Positions 9,451 through 18,789 are shown, counted from the stretch's first letter. The stretch is DNA of 64,000 nt from an uncultured Clostridium sp. (GCA_902462295.1 CABQAZ010000004.1:1-64000); one strand, 5' to 3'. The notes: a model not told the origin generated them from the letters alone. Translations and numbers: made by a program.

Positions 9451-11139
9451 TTAATTGCTTTTGGTTAGTTCTGTTTTTATTATAGTCCATATATTGGATG
9501 TTTCCATATCTTTTTTCCAACAAGATGTTCCTCCTAAGTTGTATTTTGTTACTAATAATACTTTTTCTTTTATTGATGTTCCATCTTCTATCCACATTTT
9601 TATTGTATTTTTTCCAGAAGCATATTCTATATAATATTGTTTTAGTGTATCATCCCATTGTTTTTCGACATTTGTAGGTATTTTTATATTCATCATTGAT
9701 ACAACACTTCTGTCTTTTATTGTTCCATCTTGAGCTATTGTCCATTGTCTTGTGTAAAATGGCATTCCTAAAATGATTTTTTCTGTATCAACTTCGTCAT
9801 ATTCTATTATTTTCTTTAAACTTGTTTCTACCCAGTTTAATCCTGCTGTTGTTCCTGGTTTAGTGCTAGATGTTCCATATTGATCATATGCCATAAATAC
9901 TAAATAATCTGCTACATTTCCTAAAACATTTCTATCAAAACATAATGACCAATTAGGGTCTCCATCTGGTGCTGTTACATCTACTGATGTAACTATTCCC
10001 ATTTCTAGCATACGTGGTACAAGTTCTATTATAAATCTTGAGTATTTGTCTTTGTCTGCTTCATACATATTCTCAAAGTCTATATTTATTCCGTCTATGT
10101 CATATTGTGCACATTTTTCTACTATGTTTTGTATTAATTCTTGCCTTTTTGTATAACTTTTTAGTATTGTTGATGTTATTTTTATTCCAGCATCTGAGTT
10201 TGATACCATTGGCCATACTTTATATCCATTTGAATGTGCCCATTCTATATATGATGTTCCTGCTTCTCCAACATTTTCTTTTAATGTTCCATCATTTTTG
10301 TCTAAATAAAAGAATGATGGCGATACTACATTTACTCCCTCTACTGTCTGTCCTGTTCTATCTGGTGCTTTTACATATTGTGAGTAATAATCCCAAAACA
10401 TGTTTACTTTTCCATTTATTTGCTTTGTTCTTTCTTTTGCTTCTCTTGTTGTTTTTATGTCTTCTAGTTTGCTTGTTTTTACATATCCTACTTTACCATT
10501 TTGTGTTCTTATTTTTGTGTAACCTTTTTGTGAGATTTCTCCATCATTTTTTACAACTATTACTGTTTCACCTTTTTCTATTTTGTCTACTGTTTTTGAA
10601 AATATCTCTCTTTTTTCTTTTACTGATATTTTTGTTTTTACTTCTGCTTTTATTTGCTCTCTATCTAATGAGTCTGCTGTTATTACTTTTGTTTTTTCTA
10701 TATTGGATATTTCTATATTATATACGTCTGCCATTTCACTGATTGGCATATATACAATGTCTTCTTCTTTTATTGCATGTGCATTTATCTTTTTGGTTGA
10801 ACCGTTTAGTGTTAGTTTGTTTGCTTCAAATCCAATGCTTGCTATTTTGTCTTCATATGTTGTAATTATTTCGTTTGTTTCGTCTTCTATATATATGTAT
10901 TTGTCAAAAAAGTTTTCCATATCATCCATTGATACATATATAGTTCCATCTTCTATTTTTATTTCGTGTTTTAGTCTTCCTGTTACATTTGTGTTGTTTA
11001 TTATGAGACTTATATTGTCATATGTTTTTTCTTTTATAAAATTTTCTGCCTTTATTAATATAAATATGAGTACAAATAATACTATTGCTATTATTAATAT
11101 CTTTTTTATTACATTACCTTTTTTTCCTAGTTCTTTCAT
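9451..11139 (-). CDS. Membrane-anchored glycoside hydrolase family 18 protein (YaaH/SleL-like)
   Basis: A 562-residue protein anchored by an N-terminal helix (about 12-30). Residues about 40-155 resemble the copper-amine-oxidase-N-like stalk common in clostridial wall proteins. An SH3-like segment follows (about 187-228, ending VGYVKTSKLED). The C-terminal GH18 barrel carries DGINIDFE at 349-356, the DxxDxDxE-type catalytic signature with Glu356 as proton donor. Relatives cleave N-acetylglucosaminyl bonds in peptidoglycan or spore cortex, so a role in wall or cortex turnover is likely. The start has ATAAGGAG upstream. The substrate is inferred. Confidence 0.88.
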   Translation of the reverse strand: MKELGKKGNVIKKILIIAIVLFVLIFILIKAENFIKEKTYDNISLIINNTNVTGRLKHEIKIEDGTIYVSMDDMENFFDKYIYIEDETNEIITTYEDKIASIGFEANKLTLNGSTKKINAHAIKEEDIVYMPISEMADVYNIEISNIEKTKVITADSLDREQIKAEVKTKISVKEKREIFSKTVDKIEKGETVIVVKNDGEISQKGYTKIRTQNGKVGYVKTSKLEDIKTTREAKERTKQINGKVNMFWDYYSQYVKAPDRTGQTVEGVNVVSPSFFYLDKNDGTLKENVGEAGTSYIEWAHSNGYKVWPMVSNSDAGIKITSTILKSYTKRQELIQNIVEKCAQYDIDGINIDFENMYEADKDKYSRFIIELVPRMLEMGIVTSVDVTAPDGDPNWSLCFDRNVLGNVADYLVFMAYDQYGTSSTKPGTTAGLNWVETSLKKIIEYDEVDTEKIILGMPFYTRQWTIAQDGTIKDRSVVSMMNIKIPTNVEKQWDDTLKQYYIEYASGKNTIKMWIEDGTSIKEKVLLVTKYNLGGTSCWKKDMETSNIWTIIKTELTKSN

Positions 11140-11251
11140 TCGTTTTTCTCCTTATTTTTGTTTTTATTATATTATATCAGACAGAAAATAGCAAGATTTT
11201 TCTTGCTATTTTGTCAAAATCAATTTTACAAATAATGCCTTTGTTTATACT

Positions 11252-11899
11252 TTACATTTTTCTAAATACTCCAGCAACTTTTCCTAATATTTGGCAGTCT
11301 GGTACTATTATTGGATCCATTGTGTGATTTTCTGGTTGTAAACGTATATGACCTTTTTCTTTGTAAAATGTTTTTACTGTTGCTTCATCTTCTATTAATG
11401 CTACTACTATTTCTCCATTACTAGCATTGTTTTGTTTTTTTACTAATATATAATCTCCGTCTAGTATTCCAGCTTCTATCATACTTTCGCCTCTTACTGT
11501 TAGCATAAAACTTTCGCTGTTTCCTACAAAGTCTATTGGTATTGGAAATGTGTCTGTTACATTTTCTACTGCTAATATTGGTTGTCCTGCTGTTATTTTT
11601 CCTATTACTGGTACATCTATTAATTCTCTTTGTGCATAAAAGTTTTTGTTTGCTCTTGTTATTGGTTCTCCATTAGTTCCTTTTATTACTTTTAGTGTTC
11701 TTCCTTTTTTGTCTTCTTTTTTTATATATCCTTGTTTTTCTAATTTTGCTAAATATGCATGTACTGTTGCTGTTGAACTTAATCCTATTGCTTTTCCTAT
11801 TTCTCTTACTGATGGTGGATATCCATTTTCTATAACTTGATCTTCTATGAATTTTAATATTGCTTTTTCTTTCCTTGTTGTTTCTGCTCTATTTCCCAT
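11252..11899 (-). CDS. lexA: LexA repressor
   Basis: The SOS-response repressor, 215 residues. The N-terminal winged helix (about 1-70) includes PPSVREIGKAIGLSS. The autocleavage bond is Ala104-Gly105 (KITAGQP) and the Ser139/Lys176 dyad is intact (GESM, TVKTF), so RecA-stimulated self-cleavage should work. I chose the ATG at 11899 because AGGAG lies 11 nt upstream; an in-frame GTG at 11908 is only 2 nt from that site. Its promoter overlaps the greA terminator. No LexA-type box was seen before lexA, though one lies at recA. Confidence 0.95.
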   Translation of the reverse strand: MGNRAETTRKEKAILKFIEDQVIENGYPPSVREIGKAIGLSSTATVHAYLAKLEKQGYIKKEDKKGRTLKVIKGTNGEPITRANKNFYAQRELIDVPVIGKITAGQPILAVENVTDTFPIPIDFVGNSESFMLTVRGESMIEAGILDGDYILVKKQNNASNGEIVVALIEDEATVKTFYKEKGHIRLQPENHTMDPIIVPDCQILGKVAGVFRKM

Positions 11900-11931
11900 T
11901 AATATCACTTCTCCTTTTTTTATCTGAAATC

Positions 11932-11960
11932 ATAATATCATAAAAGAAAAAAAATGTCAA
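11932..11960 (-). promoter_or_regulatory. lexA promoter embedded in the greA terminator
   Basis: On the minus strand TTGACA (11955-11960) and TATTAT (11932-11937) are exactly 17 bp apart. The TTGACA is part of the distal arm of the greA terminator hairpin, so one sequence serves both as the stop for greA and the -35 for lexA. Confidence 0.75.
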
Positions 11961-11980
11961 ACAAATTTTTGACATTTTTT
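11949..11980. terminator. Terminator after greA
   Basis: AAATGTCAAA and TTTGACATTT pair around a short AT loop, with A/T runs on both sides. It lies a few bp past the greA stop at 11985 and separates greA from lexA. Confidence 0.85.
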
Positions 11981-11984
11981 CTTT

Positions 11985-12461
11985 TTATTTTTTTATTTTT
12001 CTTATTTCATATTTTATGATTCCTGCTGGTGCTTTTACTTCAACTATTGCTCCTTTTTTCTCACCTAAAAGTGATTTTCCTATTGGTGATTCATTTGATA
12101 TTTTGTTTTCTGCTAAATTTACTTCTGTTGAACCTACTATAGTATATTCTACTTCTTCATCAAATTCAATATCATATAATGTAACAGTGTTTCCTATTTG
12201 AACAGTTTTTGTGTCTATTTCACTTTCGTCTATGATTTTTGCATATCTTACTTTGTTTTCTAATTCTGCTATTTTTGCTTCATTTTCAGCTTGTGCATTT
12301 TTTGCTTCATCATATTCCGAATTTTCTGATAAATCACCAAATCCTAATGCTACTTTTATTCTTTCAGCTATTTCAGATCTTTTTTCTGTTCTTAAATATT
12401 CTAATTCTTTTTCTATTTTGTCATAACCCTCTTGTGTTAATATTACTTCTTTTTCTTCCAT
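11985..12461 (-). CDS. greA: Transcription elongation factor GreA
   Basis: A 158-residue factor that enters the RNA polymerase secondary channel and stimulates transcript cleavage in stalled complexes. The N-terminal coiled coil (about 1-75) contains the acidic tip (GDLSENSEYDEAK). The C-terminal FKBP-like domain (about 80-155) ends SPIGKSLLGEKKGAIVEVKAP, typical of the family. I place the start at the ATG at 12461, where AAGGGA is spaced about 10 nt; an in-frame GTG at 12470 would almost touch that site. It is followed by its own terminator. Confidence 0.96.
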   Translation of the reverse strand: MEEKEVILTQEGYDKIEKELEYLRTEKRSEIAERIKVALGFGDLSENSEYDEAKNAQAENEAKIAELENKVRYAKIIDESEIDTKTVQIGNTVTLYDIEFDEEVEYTIVGSTEVNLAENKISNESPIGKSLLGEKKGAIVEVKAPAGIIKYEIRKIKK

Positions 12462-12545
12462 AATAATCACTTCCCTTTCTTATGTCCTAAATGTTTGAAG
12501 AATAGTTATTTAGTAACTATCATTATTTATTTTATATATACATAA

Positions 12546-12576
12546 AGAGCGACTTTTATAGGTCGCCTTTATAATT
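12546..12576 (-). terminator. Possible weak terminator downstream of pgsA
   Basis: AAAGAGCGAC and GTCGCCTTT form a short GC stem in the 160-bp gap between pgsA and greA. The T-run on the minus strand is poor, so this may be an attenuator or leader hairpin rather than a strong terminator. Confidence 0.4.
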
Positions 12577-12622
12577 AACATTTAGTATGATACTCCTCTT
12601 TTTTAGTTTTGTCAAGTATTTT

Positions 12623-13222
12623 CTAATCTTTGAATAATTCTTTTCCATTTTTCATATAATCTATTCCTGAAAAGATTGTTGCAAATGTTGATATTAGTAA
12701 TAATATAGTGGCTATTAAATTTATTCCAAAATCAATTCCTGTTAATTGTCCTCTGAAACAATCCCAAAAAGCATTTTTGTCAAACATAACTAATATAATA
12801 GCTATCATTTGTGTAACAGTTTTTAATTTTCCCCAAATTGATGCAGATATAACTTTTCCACCTTTTTCTACTGCTATTAATCTATATCCTGATACTAAAA
12901 ATTCTCTAGCTAATACTATAACTGGTATCCAGGCTGGTATTTTATCTAATTCAACTAATAATACCATTGCTGTTAATACTAATATTTTGTCTGCTAATGG
13001 ATCTAAGAATTTTCCGAATGTTGTAACTTGATTTCTTGAACGTGCAATATATCCATCTAGTTTATCTGTTATTGAAGCTACTATAAATATTAATTCCATT
13101 AAAAAGTACATAAGTGGCATTCCTAAAAAGTCACCTTGTATATTTAAATATGGTATAACTGCCATAATTGGTACTAATACTATTCTGAATATTGTTAATT
13201 TATTTGCTAAGTTTAATTTCAT
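12623..13222 (-). CDS. pgsA: CDP-diacylglycerol--glycerol-3-phosphate 3-phosphatidyltransferase
   Basis: An integral membrane enzyme of 199 residues that makes phosphatidylglycerophosphate, the first committed step to phosphatidylglycerol and cardiolipin. The CDP-alcohol phosphotransferase signature is intact: DKLDGYIAR, then GKFLDPLADK (D-x2-D-G-x2-A-R-x8-G-x3-D-x3-D). Several hydrophobic segments span the protein. The ATG at 13222 has ATAAGGAG upstream. It follows the ctp gene by 40 bp on the same strand. Confidence 0.95.
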   Translation of the reverse strand: MKLNLANKLTIFRIVLVPIMAVIPYLNIQGDFLGMPLMYFLMELIFIVASITDKLDGYIARSRNQVTTFGKFLDPLADKILVLTAMVLLVELDKIPAWIPVIVLAREFLVSGYRLIAVEKGGKVISASIWGKLKTVTQMIAIILVMFDKNAFWDCFRGQLTGIDFGINLIATILLLISTFATIFSGIDYMKNGKELFKD

Positions 13223-13262
13223 TTCTAAAACTCCTTATATAAGTCATATTTTTTATAAAAAT

Positions 13263-14498
13263 TTATTTTAGCATTTCTATTGCTTTTTGTAGTTGAGTGT
13301 CTTCTTCTCTTTTTAGTAAAAGTGGATTTTCAACACTTTCTGGTAATTCTACTTTTTCGTTTGGTTCTATTCCAACTCCATTTATTTTTGTTCTGTTTGG
13401 AGTGTAGTATTCCTCAACTGTAACTTTTAATCCAGCACCATTTTTTAGAGTTAATAATTGTTGAATAACACCTTTTCCATATGTTGTTTTTCCTACGATT
13501 GTGGCTTCTTGTAAGTCTTTTAATGCTCCTGCTAAAATTTCTGATGAACTTGCAGAATTCTCATTTACAAGTACAATTATTGGCATATCTATTAAAACAT
13601 CTTCTTCTGCTTTTTTTACTTCTTCTTTTCCGTCTTTATCTACTGTTACTAATAGTTCTTTTCCTTTTGGTACTATACAATCTGCAATTTGTAAAGCTTC
13701 ATCAACAAGTCCTCCTCCATTATTTCTTAAATCTATTATTAATGATGTGATTCCTTGTGCTTTTAATTCTTCATATTTTGTTTTAAAATTGTTTGCTGTG
13801 TCTTCATCAAAGCTTGTTACTTCTAAATATCCTATATTATTTTCTAATTTTTCAGCAATTACAGGATTTGTTGTTATCTTTTTTCTTGTTATTTCAAATG
13901 TTTTTATTTCTTGACCTCTTTGAATTTCTAGTTTTACTACTGTTCCTTCTTTACCTTTTACACTATTTGCTGCAGAGGTCATATCTTCTCCAGTATATTC
14001 TACATCATTTATTTTTTTGATTACATCTCCTGGAAGTATTCCAGCCTCTTCTGCTGGACTGTATTTTATTGGTGTTAAAACTACTATTGTGTTATCTTTT
14101 GTATTTTGTGCCATATATATTCCTATTCCAACATAGTTTCCCATTAAATTTTGCGTATATTCTTCCATTTCATCTTTTGGAACGTATTCTGTATATGGGT
14201 CACCTAATGATGATACATATCCCTCTATTGCACCTTCTATTGCCTTATCTTCATCTATATCTCTTAGATAATTTTTTTCCAATATATTTTTTATATATTT
14301 CAATGATTTTGATAATTTATCATCACTTGATAAATTATCAAACATTGATGTTATTGTTTGTTCTCCATCATTATTTATATTATATTTATTTGTTATATAT
14401 ATTGTTGTTAATATAAAAGTTAAAAATACTGTTAATATAACTAACATTATAGTTTTATAAATTCTTTGTCTTTTTAAATATCTTTCTTCTTCTTCCAT
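13263..14498 (-). CDS. C-terminal processing peptidase (S41, CtpA type)
   Basis: A membrane-anchored serine protease of 411 residues that trims the C-termini of exported proteins. It has an N-terminal helix (about 15-36), a PDZ domain (about 125-205, GVGIYM and AGILPGDVI) and an S41 catalytic domain. SASSSE around 315-320 supplies the nucleophile (probably Ser317) and GKTTYGKG supplies Lys342. It lies in a co-directional block with two M23 peptidases and ftsEX. In other bacteria Ctp proteases control the turnover or activation of wall hydrolases, so a regulatory role over its neighbours is plausible. Confidence 0.93.
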   Translation of the reverse strand: MEEEERYLKRQRIYKTIMLVILTVFLTFILTTIYITNKYNINNDGEQTITSMFDNLSSDDKLSKSLKYIKNILEKNYLRDIDEDKAIEGAIEGYVSSLGDPYTEYVPKDEMEEYTQNLMGNYVGIGIYMAQNTKDNTIVVLTPIKYSPAEEAGILPGDVIKKINDVEYTGEDMTSAANSVKGKEGTVVKLEIQRGQEIKTFEITRKKITTNPVIAEKLENNIGYLEVTSFDEDTANNFKTKYEELKAQGITSLIIDLRNNGGGLVDEALQIADCIVPKGKELLVTVDKDGKEEVKKAEEDVLIDMPIIVLVNENSASSSEILAGALKDLQEATIVGKTTYGKGVIQQLLTLKNGAGLKVTVEEYYTPNRTKINGVGIEPNEKVELPESVENPLLLKREEDTQLQKAIEMLK

Positions 14499-14523
14499 AT
14501 TTTAATTGCCTTTCTAAATTAAT

Positions 14524-15843
14524 TTACATATAATTATTAGGGTTTACTCTTGAATCCTGTCCATATGCTGTTGCCTTATAACTATAACTATATGGTGATA
14601 CTCTTACTTCAAAATGTAAATGTGGTCCTGATGAATTTCCTGTACTACCACTTAGCATTATTTTTTCACCTTGTTTTACAATTTGACCTGTTTTAACACA
14701 TATAGAACCTCTAGTTCCATGTCCATAGTATGTTTGTGTTCCATTTGCATGTCTTATTACAACATGTGTTCCATAACTTGTTGTAAGATCTCCTATTTCC
14801 ATTACAACTCCATCAGCGGCAGCCATAACTGGTGTTCCAGTTGATACTGCATAGTCTATTGCTCCATGAAATTTACCACTAGAATAGTATCCATTTGCTG
14901 AAATAGTTCCACCTGTTATTGGTCTTATAAAATATCCTGAACCAGATGATGAATTTGAACCTGAGTTTGAACCTGAATTTGAGCCAGAGTTTGAGTTCGA
15001 ACCAGAATTTGAATTTGTATTATTATTTTTCTTTGTATTGTTTTCTTGTTCTTGTTTCTTTAATGCTTCAAGTTGTTTTGCGTATGCTTTTTCCGCATTT
15101 TTTATTTGTGCATCCATTTGTTTATTATCAGCTTGTAATTCCTCAATTTCTTTTTGTACTTCTTTTTCCTCTTGAGTTAATTTATTTACATAGCTTTGTT
15201 TTTCACTTTTTAGTGATTGTAATTCATTTACTTTTGTTTTTTGTTCTGCTAATGATGAATCTAATTCTGTTTTATTATTTTCTAATTCTGCTTTCTCTTT
15301 TTCAATTTGTGCTTTTTGGTCTTTTGTTGATTGTATTAATTCTTTATCTGATTCAAATAATTCTGATGCAGCATAATATTTTGCTAATGCATCTGTCATA
15401 CTAGATGAGTTTAAAAACACATCCAAATAAGAGGTTTCACTTCTTTCATAGATTGCTACAAGTCTTTTGTCAAGTAATTCTTCTTGTTTAGTATATTCTT
15501 CTTCTTTCTGTTGTATGTCTTTTTCTTTATTTGATATTTGGTTTTGTAAATCTTCTATTTTATTTTTTAAGTTTTCTACATCATTTTCTGAATCTGTTAT
15601 TTTATCTGTTAAATCTTCTACGGTTTTCATTGTTTCTGATTTTTCATTTTGTATTTCTTCTTTCTTTTCTTGTGCTTCATTAATTTTTTCATTATTTTCT
15701 GCTTTTTGTTCATTTGCTTTATTTTGTGTTTCTGCTTTTTGTTTTTGCAATTCTTTTTCTGTTACTGCCAATACTTGTGAACTTTGTAAAATTAAAATTG
15801 TCGATATTGTAATTCCAATTATTTTGGCTAATGTCTTTTTCAT
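14524..15843 (-). CDS. Coiled-coil M23 peptidase (EnvC-like), Ser/Asn/Gly linker
   Basis: A 439-residue exported protein. A signal peptide (about 1-27) is followed by a long coiled coil (about 30-270, rich in E/K/Q), a low-complexity N-S-G-S linker and a C-terminal M23 LytM domain. Zinc and catalytic residues are present: HxxxD in FHGAIDY and HxH in GPHLHFEV. The architecture matches PcsB/EnvC-type proteins, which are controlled by the FtsEX transporter through the coiled coil. ftsEX lies two genes upstream. It is probably a cell-separation endopeptidase or a hydrolase activator. The start has AAAGGAAG upstream. Confidence 0.9.
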   Translation of the reverse strand: MKKTLAKIIGITISTILILQSSQVLAVTEKELQKQKAETQNKANEQKAENNEKINEAQEKKEEIQNEKSETMKTVEDLTDKITDSENDVENLKNKIEDLQNQISNKEKDIQQKEEEYTKQEELLDKRLVAIYERSETSYLDVFLNSSSMTDALAKYYAASELFESDKELIQSTKDQKAQIEKEKAELENNKTELDSSLAEQKTKVNELQSLKSEKQSYVNKLTQEEKEVQKEIEELQADNKQMDAQIKNAEKAYAKQLEALKKQEQENNTKKNNNTNSNSGSNSNSGSNSGSNSGSNSSSGSGYFIRPITGGTISANGYYSSGKFHGAIDYAVSTGTPVMAAADGVVMEIGDLTTSYGTHVVIRHANGTQTYYGHGTRGSICVKTGQIVKQGEKIMLSGSTGNSSGPHLHFEVRVSPYSYSYKATAYGQDSRVNPNNYM

Positions 15844-15877
15844 TATTTTTCTTCCTTTCTTTATTATATTTTATTCT

Positions 15878-17080
15878 TTAGTTATTATTTGTGTTTTCTT
15901 CTTTATTTTCTTGTTTTTCTTCATCTAGTTTATTTTGCAATTCATCTTGCTTTAATAAATAATCTAATGGATTTACTGTTTGTCCATTTATTCTTATTTC
16001 AAAATGAGCATGTGGTCCTGTTGAATATCCTGTTGAACCTACTTTTAATACTGGTGTTCCTGCTTCTACTTCTTGTCCTACTTGCACTAAAATTTCACTT
16101 CCATGTGCATATAATGTTTGAACTCCTCCTCCATGATCAATTATTACCATATTACCATAAGCTGTATTAAATGTTGCTTTTGTAACTACTCCTTTTGCAG
16201 AAGCAACAAAATCTGCTCCCATTGGTGCTCCAATGTCTGTTCCTGTATGTAATTTATATGCTCCTGTTATTGGATGAACTCTCATCCCATATTCAGATGT
16301 AATAGTTGTATATCCTGGTATTGGCCAAGTCATTGCTCCACCAATATAATCTTCACTAATACTATTTAATGCTAATAATTTTATTTCTGATTCTACTAAT
16401 GTTACTTGATTATTGTATTCGTCTATTTTATTTTGTAATTCTTGTTCTTCTGTTGTTAACTTGCTTATATAATATTGTCTCATTGTTTTTGTATTTGCTA
16501 ATACTTGTGTTTTCTTTTGTTTGTTTTGCTTTGTTGTTATTACTTGTTGTTTTTTTTCTGCTAATATTTTTTTTGTTGTTTCTATTTCTTCTTTTTGCTG
16601 TTTTACTTTTTCTATTAATTGTTTGTCATATTCAGCTAATTCTTTCATTGCATAATATGTTGATAAAACTTGTGTTACATTTTTTGATTCTAATATTACT
16701 TGTAAAAACTCTAATTTTGGTGTTTCGTACATTTTTATAAGTCTTGCATCTAACAGCCCTTGCATATTATCAAATTCTTTTTGAGTTTTAGCTAATTTTT
16801 CTTCATTTTCACTTATTTGTGTTGTTAACTTATCTATGTCTGTGTCTATATTGTTTAGTTCTCCTTGAGATTGAGCTATCTGATTGTCTAATTCTTGTAA
16901 TTCTTGCATATTTGTTGATAGCTGATCTTGCACTGCTTGTAATCTATTGTTTGATTCATTTAATGCTTGTGTTAATTGATTTGATTTTTCTTGTAGTTCA
17001 GTAATATCTTGTGCATGTACGCAAATACATAGGCTACAAGTTATTACTAATATTAATATAATTATCATAAGCCTACGCAT
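15878..17080 (-). CDS. Second coiled-coil M23 peptidase (EnvC/PcsB-like)
   Basis: A 400-residue exported protein with the same plan as its downstream neighbour: signal segment (about 1-23), long coiled coil (about 25-240) and C-terminal M23 domain with HTGTDIG (HxxxD) and GPHAHFEI (HxH), so catalytic residues are intact. A charged E/K/N tail follows. It lies 27 bp after ftsX and is the better candidate for the direct FtsX partner because of adjacency. The two M23 proteins are diverged duplicates and may act at different stages. The start has AAAGGGTGAG upstream. Confidence 0.9.
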   Translation of the reverse strand: MRRLMIIILILVITCSLCICVHAQDITELQEKSNQLTQALNESNNRLQAVQDQLSTNMQELQELDNQIAQSQGELNNIDTDIDKLTTQISENEEKLAKTQKEFDNMQGLLDARLIKMYETPKLEFLQVILESKNVTQVLSTYYAMKELAEYDKQLIEKVKQQKEEIETTKKILAEKKQQVITTKQNKQKKTQVLANTKTMRQYYISKLTTEEQELQNKIDEYNNQVTLVESEIKLLALNSISEDYIGGAMTWPIPGYTTITSEYGMRVHPITGAYKLHTGTDIGAPMGADFVASAKGVVTKATFNTAYGNMVIIDHGGGVQTLYAHGSEILVQVGQEVEAGTPVLKVGSTGYSTGPHAHFEIRINGQTVNPLDYLLKQDELQNKLDEEKQENKEENTNNN

Positions 17081-17106
17081 TTTACATTCTCACCCTTTCT
17101 ATTTAA

Positions 17107-18000
17107 TTAAACTTCTAAATATTTTCTCATAGATATACTGCTTCCTAATACACCTATTCCTATTCCTAAAATCAAATAAACCATTAATATTAAATTGAAC
17201 ATATCTTTAAAATTTAATAATGTCCAGTTTGCCATTTGTAAGAATGATGTGTTTGCTAGTTGATTTGCTATTCCTGTATATGCCCCACCTATTAATGCTA
17301 CTGATAATAGTCCTGCTACTATTCCTATTATTACACCCTCTACTAAAAATGGCCATCTTATAAAACTATTTGTTGCTCCTACATATTTCATTATCGATAT
17401 TTCTTTTCTTCTTGCATGTACTGTTAATTTTATTGTATTTGCAATTATTGATACTGATATTACTATTAATAATGTAAGTATTCCTGCTGTTACTATTCTT
17501 ACTCCTTTTGCTAAACTTATTATTTGTGATATAGTTTGGTTACTTGATACTATTTTCTTTACCTTTGGTATTTGATTTATACTGTCTTGTACATCATTGT
17601 TTAATTTTAAGTCTGTTAATGTTACATTATATGCAACTGAAAATATATTACGTTCAGAATACCCCTCTAGTAATTCGTCTCCTAACATGTCTTTCATATA
17701 GTCTAATGCTTCATCTTTTGAAACAAATTCTGCACTTTTTACTCCATCTATTGAAAGTATTTCACTACCTATTTCTTCAATCTCACTTTCCGTTGCTGTA
17801 TTGTCTATTATTACTCTAATTTCTTGTGCTTCTGCAACATTGTCTACAAATGCATTCAAATTTTCTCCTATTACAAAAAATAATCCAAATATTAACATTG
17901 TTGCACACATTATCATTAATGATGATATTGTTGATTTTTTGTTTTTAAATAGATTTCTAATTCCTTCTCCTATTAAATAATTTATTACATTAAACCTCAC
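17107..18000 (-). CDS. ftsX: Cell-division ABC transporter permease FtsX
   Basis: An integral membrane subunit of the FtsEX complex, which relays ATP hydrolysis to periplasm-side wall hydrolases. About 297 residues with four membrane helices: one near the N-terminus (SLMIMCATMLIFGLFF) and three in the C-terminal half, with an extracellular domain between the first two. I prefer the GTG at 18000, giving MRFNVINYLIGEGIRNLFK, because AAGGTGGG lies about 7 nt upstream and this matches typical FtsX starts. ATG alternatives exist at 18006 and 18024. It overlaps ftsE by 11 bp, which suggests translational coupling. Confidence 0.93.
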   Translation of the reverse strand: MRFNVINYLIGEGIRNLFKNKKSTISSLMIMCATMLIFGLFFVIGENLNAFVDNVAEAQEIRVIIDNTATESEIEEIGSEILSIDGVKSAEFVSKDEALDYMKDMLGDELLEGYSERNIFSVAYNVTLTDLKLNNDVQDSINQIPKVKKIVSSNQTISQIISLAKGVRIVTAGILTLLIVISVSIIANTIKLTVHARRKEISIMKYVGATNSFIRWPFLVEGVIIGIVAGLLSVALIGGAYTGIANQLANTSFLQMANWTLLNFKDMFNLILMVYLILGIGIGVLGSSISMRKYLEV

Positions 18001-18676
18001 AATCATACCCACCTTTTTTATCATCTTTTACTATTACGCCTTTATTTATATGTATTACTCTTTTTTTCATTTGGTCTACTATGTCTTTGGCGTGTGTTGC
18101 TACTACTACTGTTGTTCCTCTCATGTTTATTTCATTTAACAAGTTCATTATATCCCATGCTGTATCTGGGTCTAAATTTCCTGTTGGCTCATCTGCTATT
18201 AACATTGATGGATTGTTTACTAATGCTCTTGCTAATGCTACTCTTTGTTGCTCTCCTCCAGATAATTCGTTTGGATACATTTTGGCTTTTCCACTTAATC
18301 CGACTAATGATAATACCATTGGCACTTGTCTACGAATATGTCTTGGTGTTGCTTTTACTATGTACATTGCAAATGCTACATTTTCGTATACTGTTTTGTC
18401 TGGTAATAGTCTAAAGTCTTGGAATACTACTCCCATACTTCTACGTAAATATGGAACTCTATTTTTCTTTAAAAATGTCGTATCTTTTCCATTTATTATT
18501 ATGTTTCCTGATGTTGGTTCTTCTTCTTTTAATATTAATTTTATTAATGTTGATTTTCCACTTCCTGATGTTCCTACTAAAAAAGCAAATTCTCCTTTTT
18601 CTATTCTAAAACTTGCGTTTTTTACAGCTTCTGTCCCTGTTGCATATTTTTTGCATACATTTTTAAATTCTATCAT
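17990..18676 (-). CDS. ftsE: Cell-division ABC transporter ATP-binding protein FtsE
   Basis: The cytoplasmic ATPase of FtsEX, 228 residues. Walker A is GTSGSGKST, the ABC signature is LSGGEQQRVALARA and Walker B is MLIADEPTGNLD, all intact. The start is the ATG at 18676 (MIEFKNVCKKY), with AAGGAAA upstream; a longer frame to 18733 adds a basic stretch without a ribosome-binding site. It overlaps ftsX and heads the transcript running through ftsX, two M23 peptidases and the Ctp protease. Confidence 0.96.
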   Translation of the reverse strand: MIEFKNVCKKYATGTEAVKNASFRIEKGEFAFLVGTSGSGKSTLIKLILKEEEPTSGNIIINGKDTTFLKKNRVPYLRRSMGVVFQDFRLLPDKTVYENVAFAMYIVKATPRHIRRQVPMVLSLVGLSGKAKMYPNELSGGEQQRVALARALVNNPSMLIADEPTGNLDPDTAWDIMNLLNEINMRGTTVVVATHAKDIVDQMKKRVIHINKGVIVKDDKKGGYDCEV

Positions 18677-18789
18677 TTTTCTTTTTCCTTTTCTTTTTTT
18701 ATAATTTATACATAAAGTTGCATAATTTTTCATTCTTTTTAATCATATCAATAATATATTTTTTTTGCAATACTTATAGGTTAAAAAAT

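Noticed and set aside
10038..10742. Long open frame on the plus strand across the GH18 gene
   Set aside because: It is antisense to a clear protein, is dominated by Leu/Phe as expected from reading AT-rich antisense, and has no ribosome-binding site. Similar antisense frames elsewhere were dismissed for the same reasons.
14940..15015. Ser/Asn/Gly codon repeats in the M23 gene as a mobile or regulatory repeat
   Set aside because: It is an in-frame low-complexity linker between coiled coil and peptidase domain.
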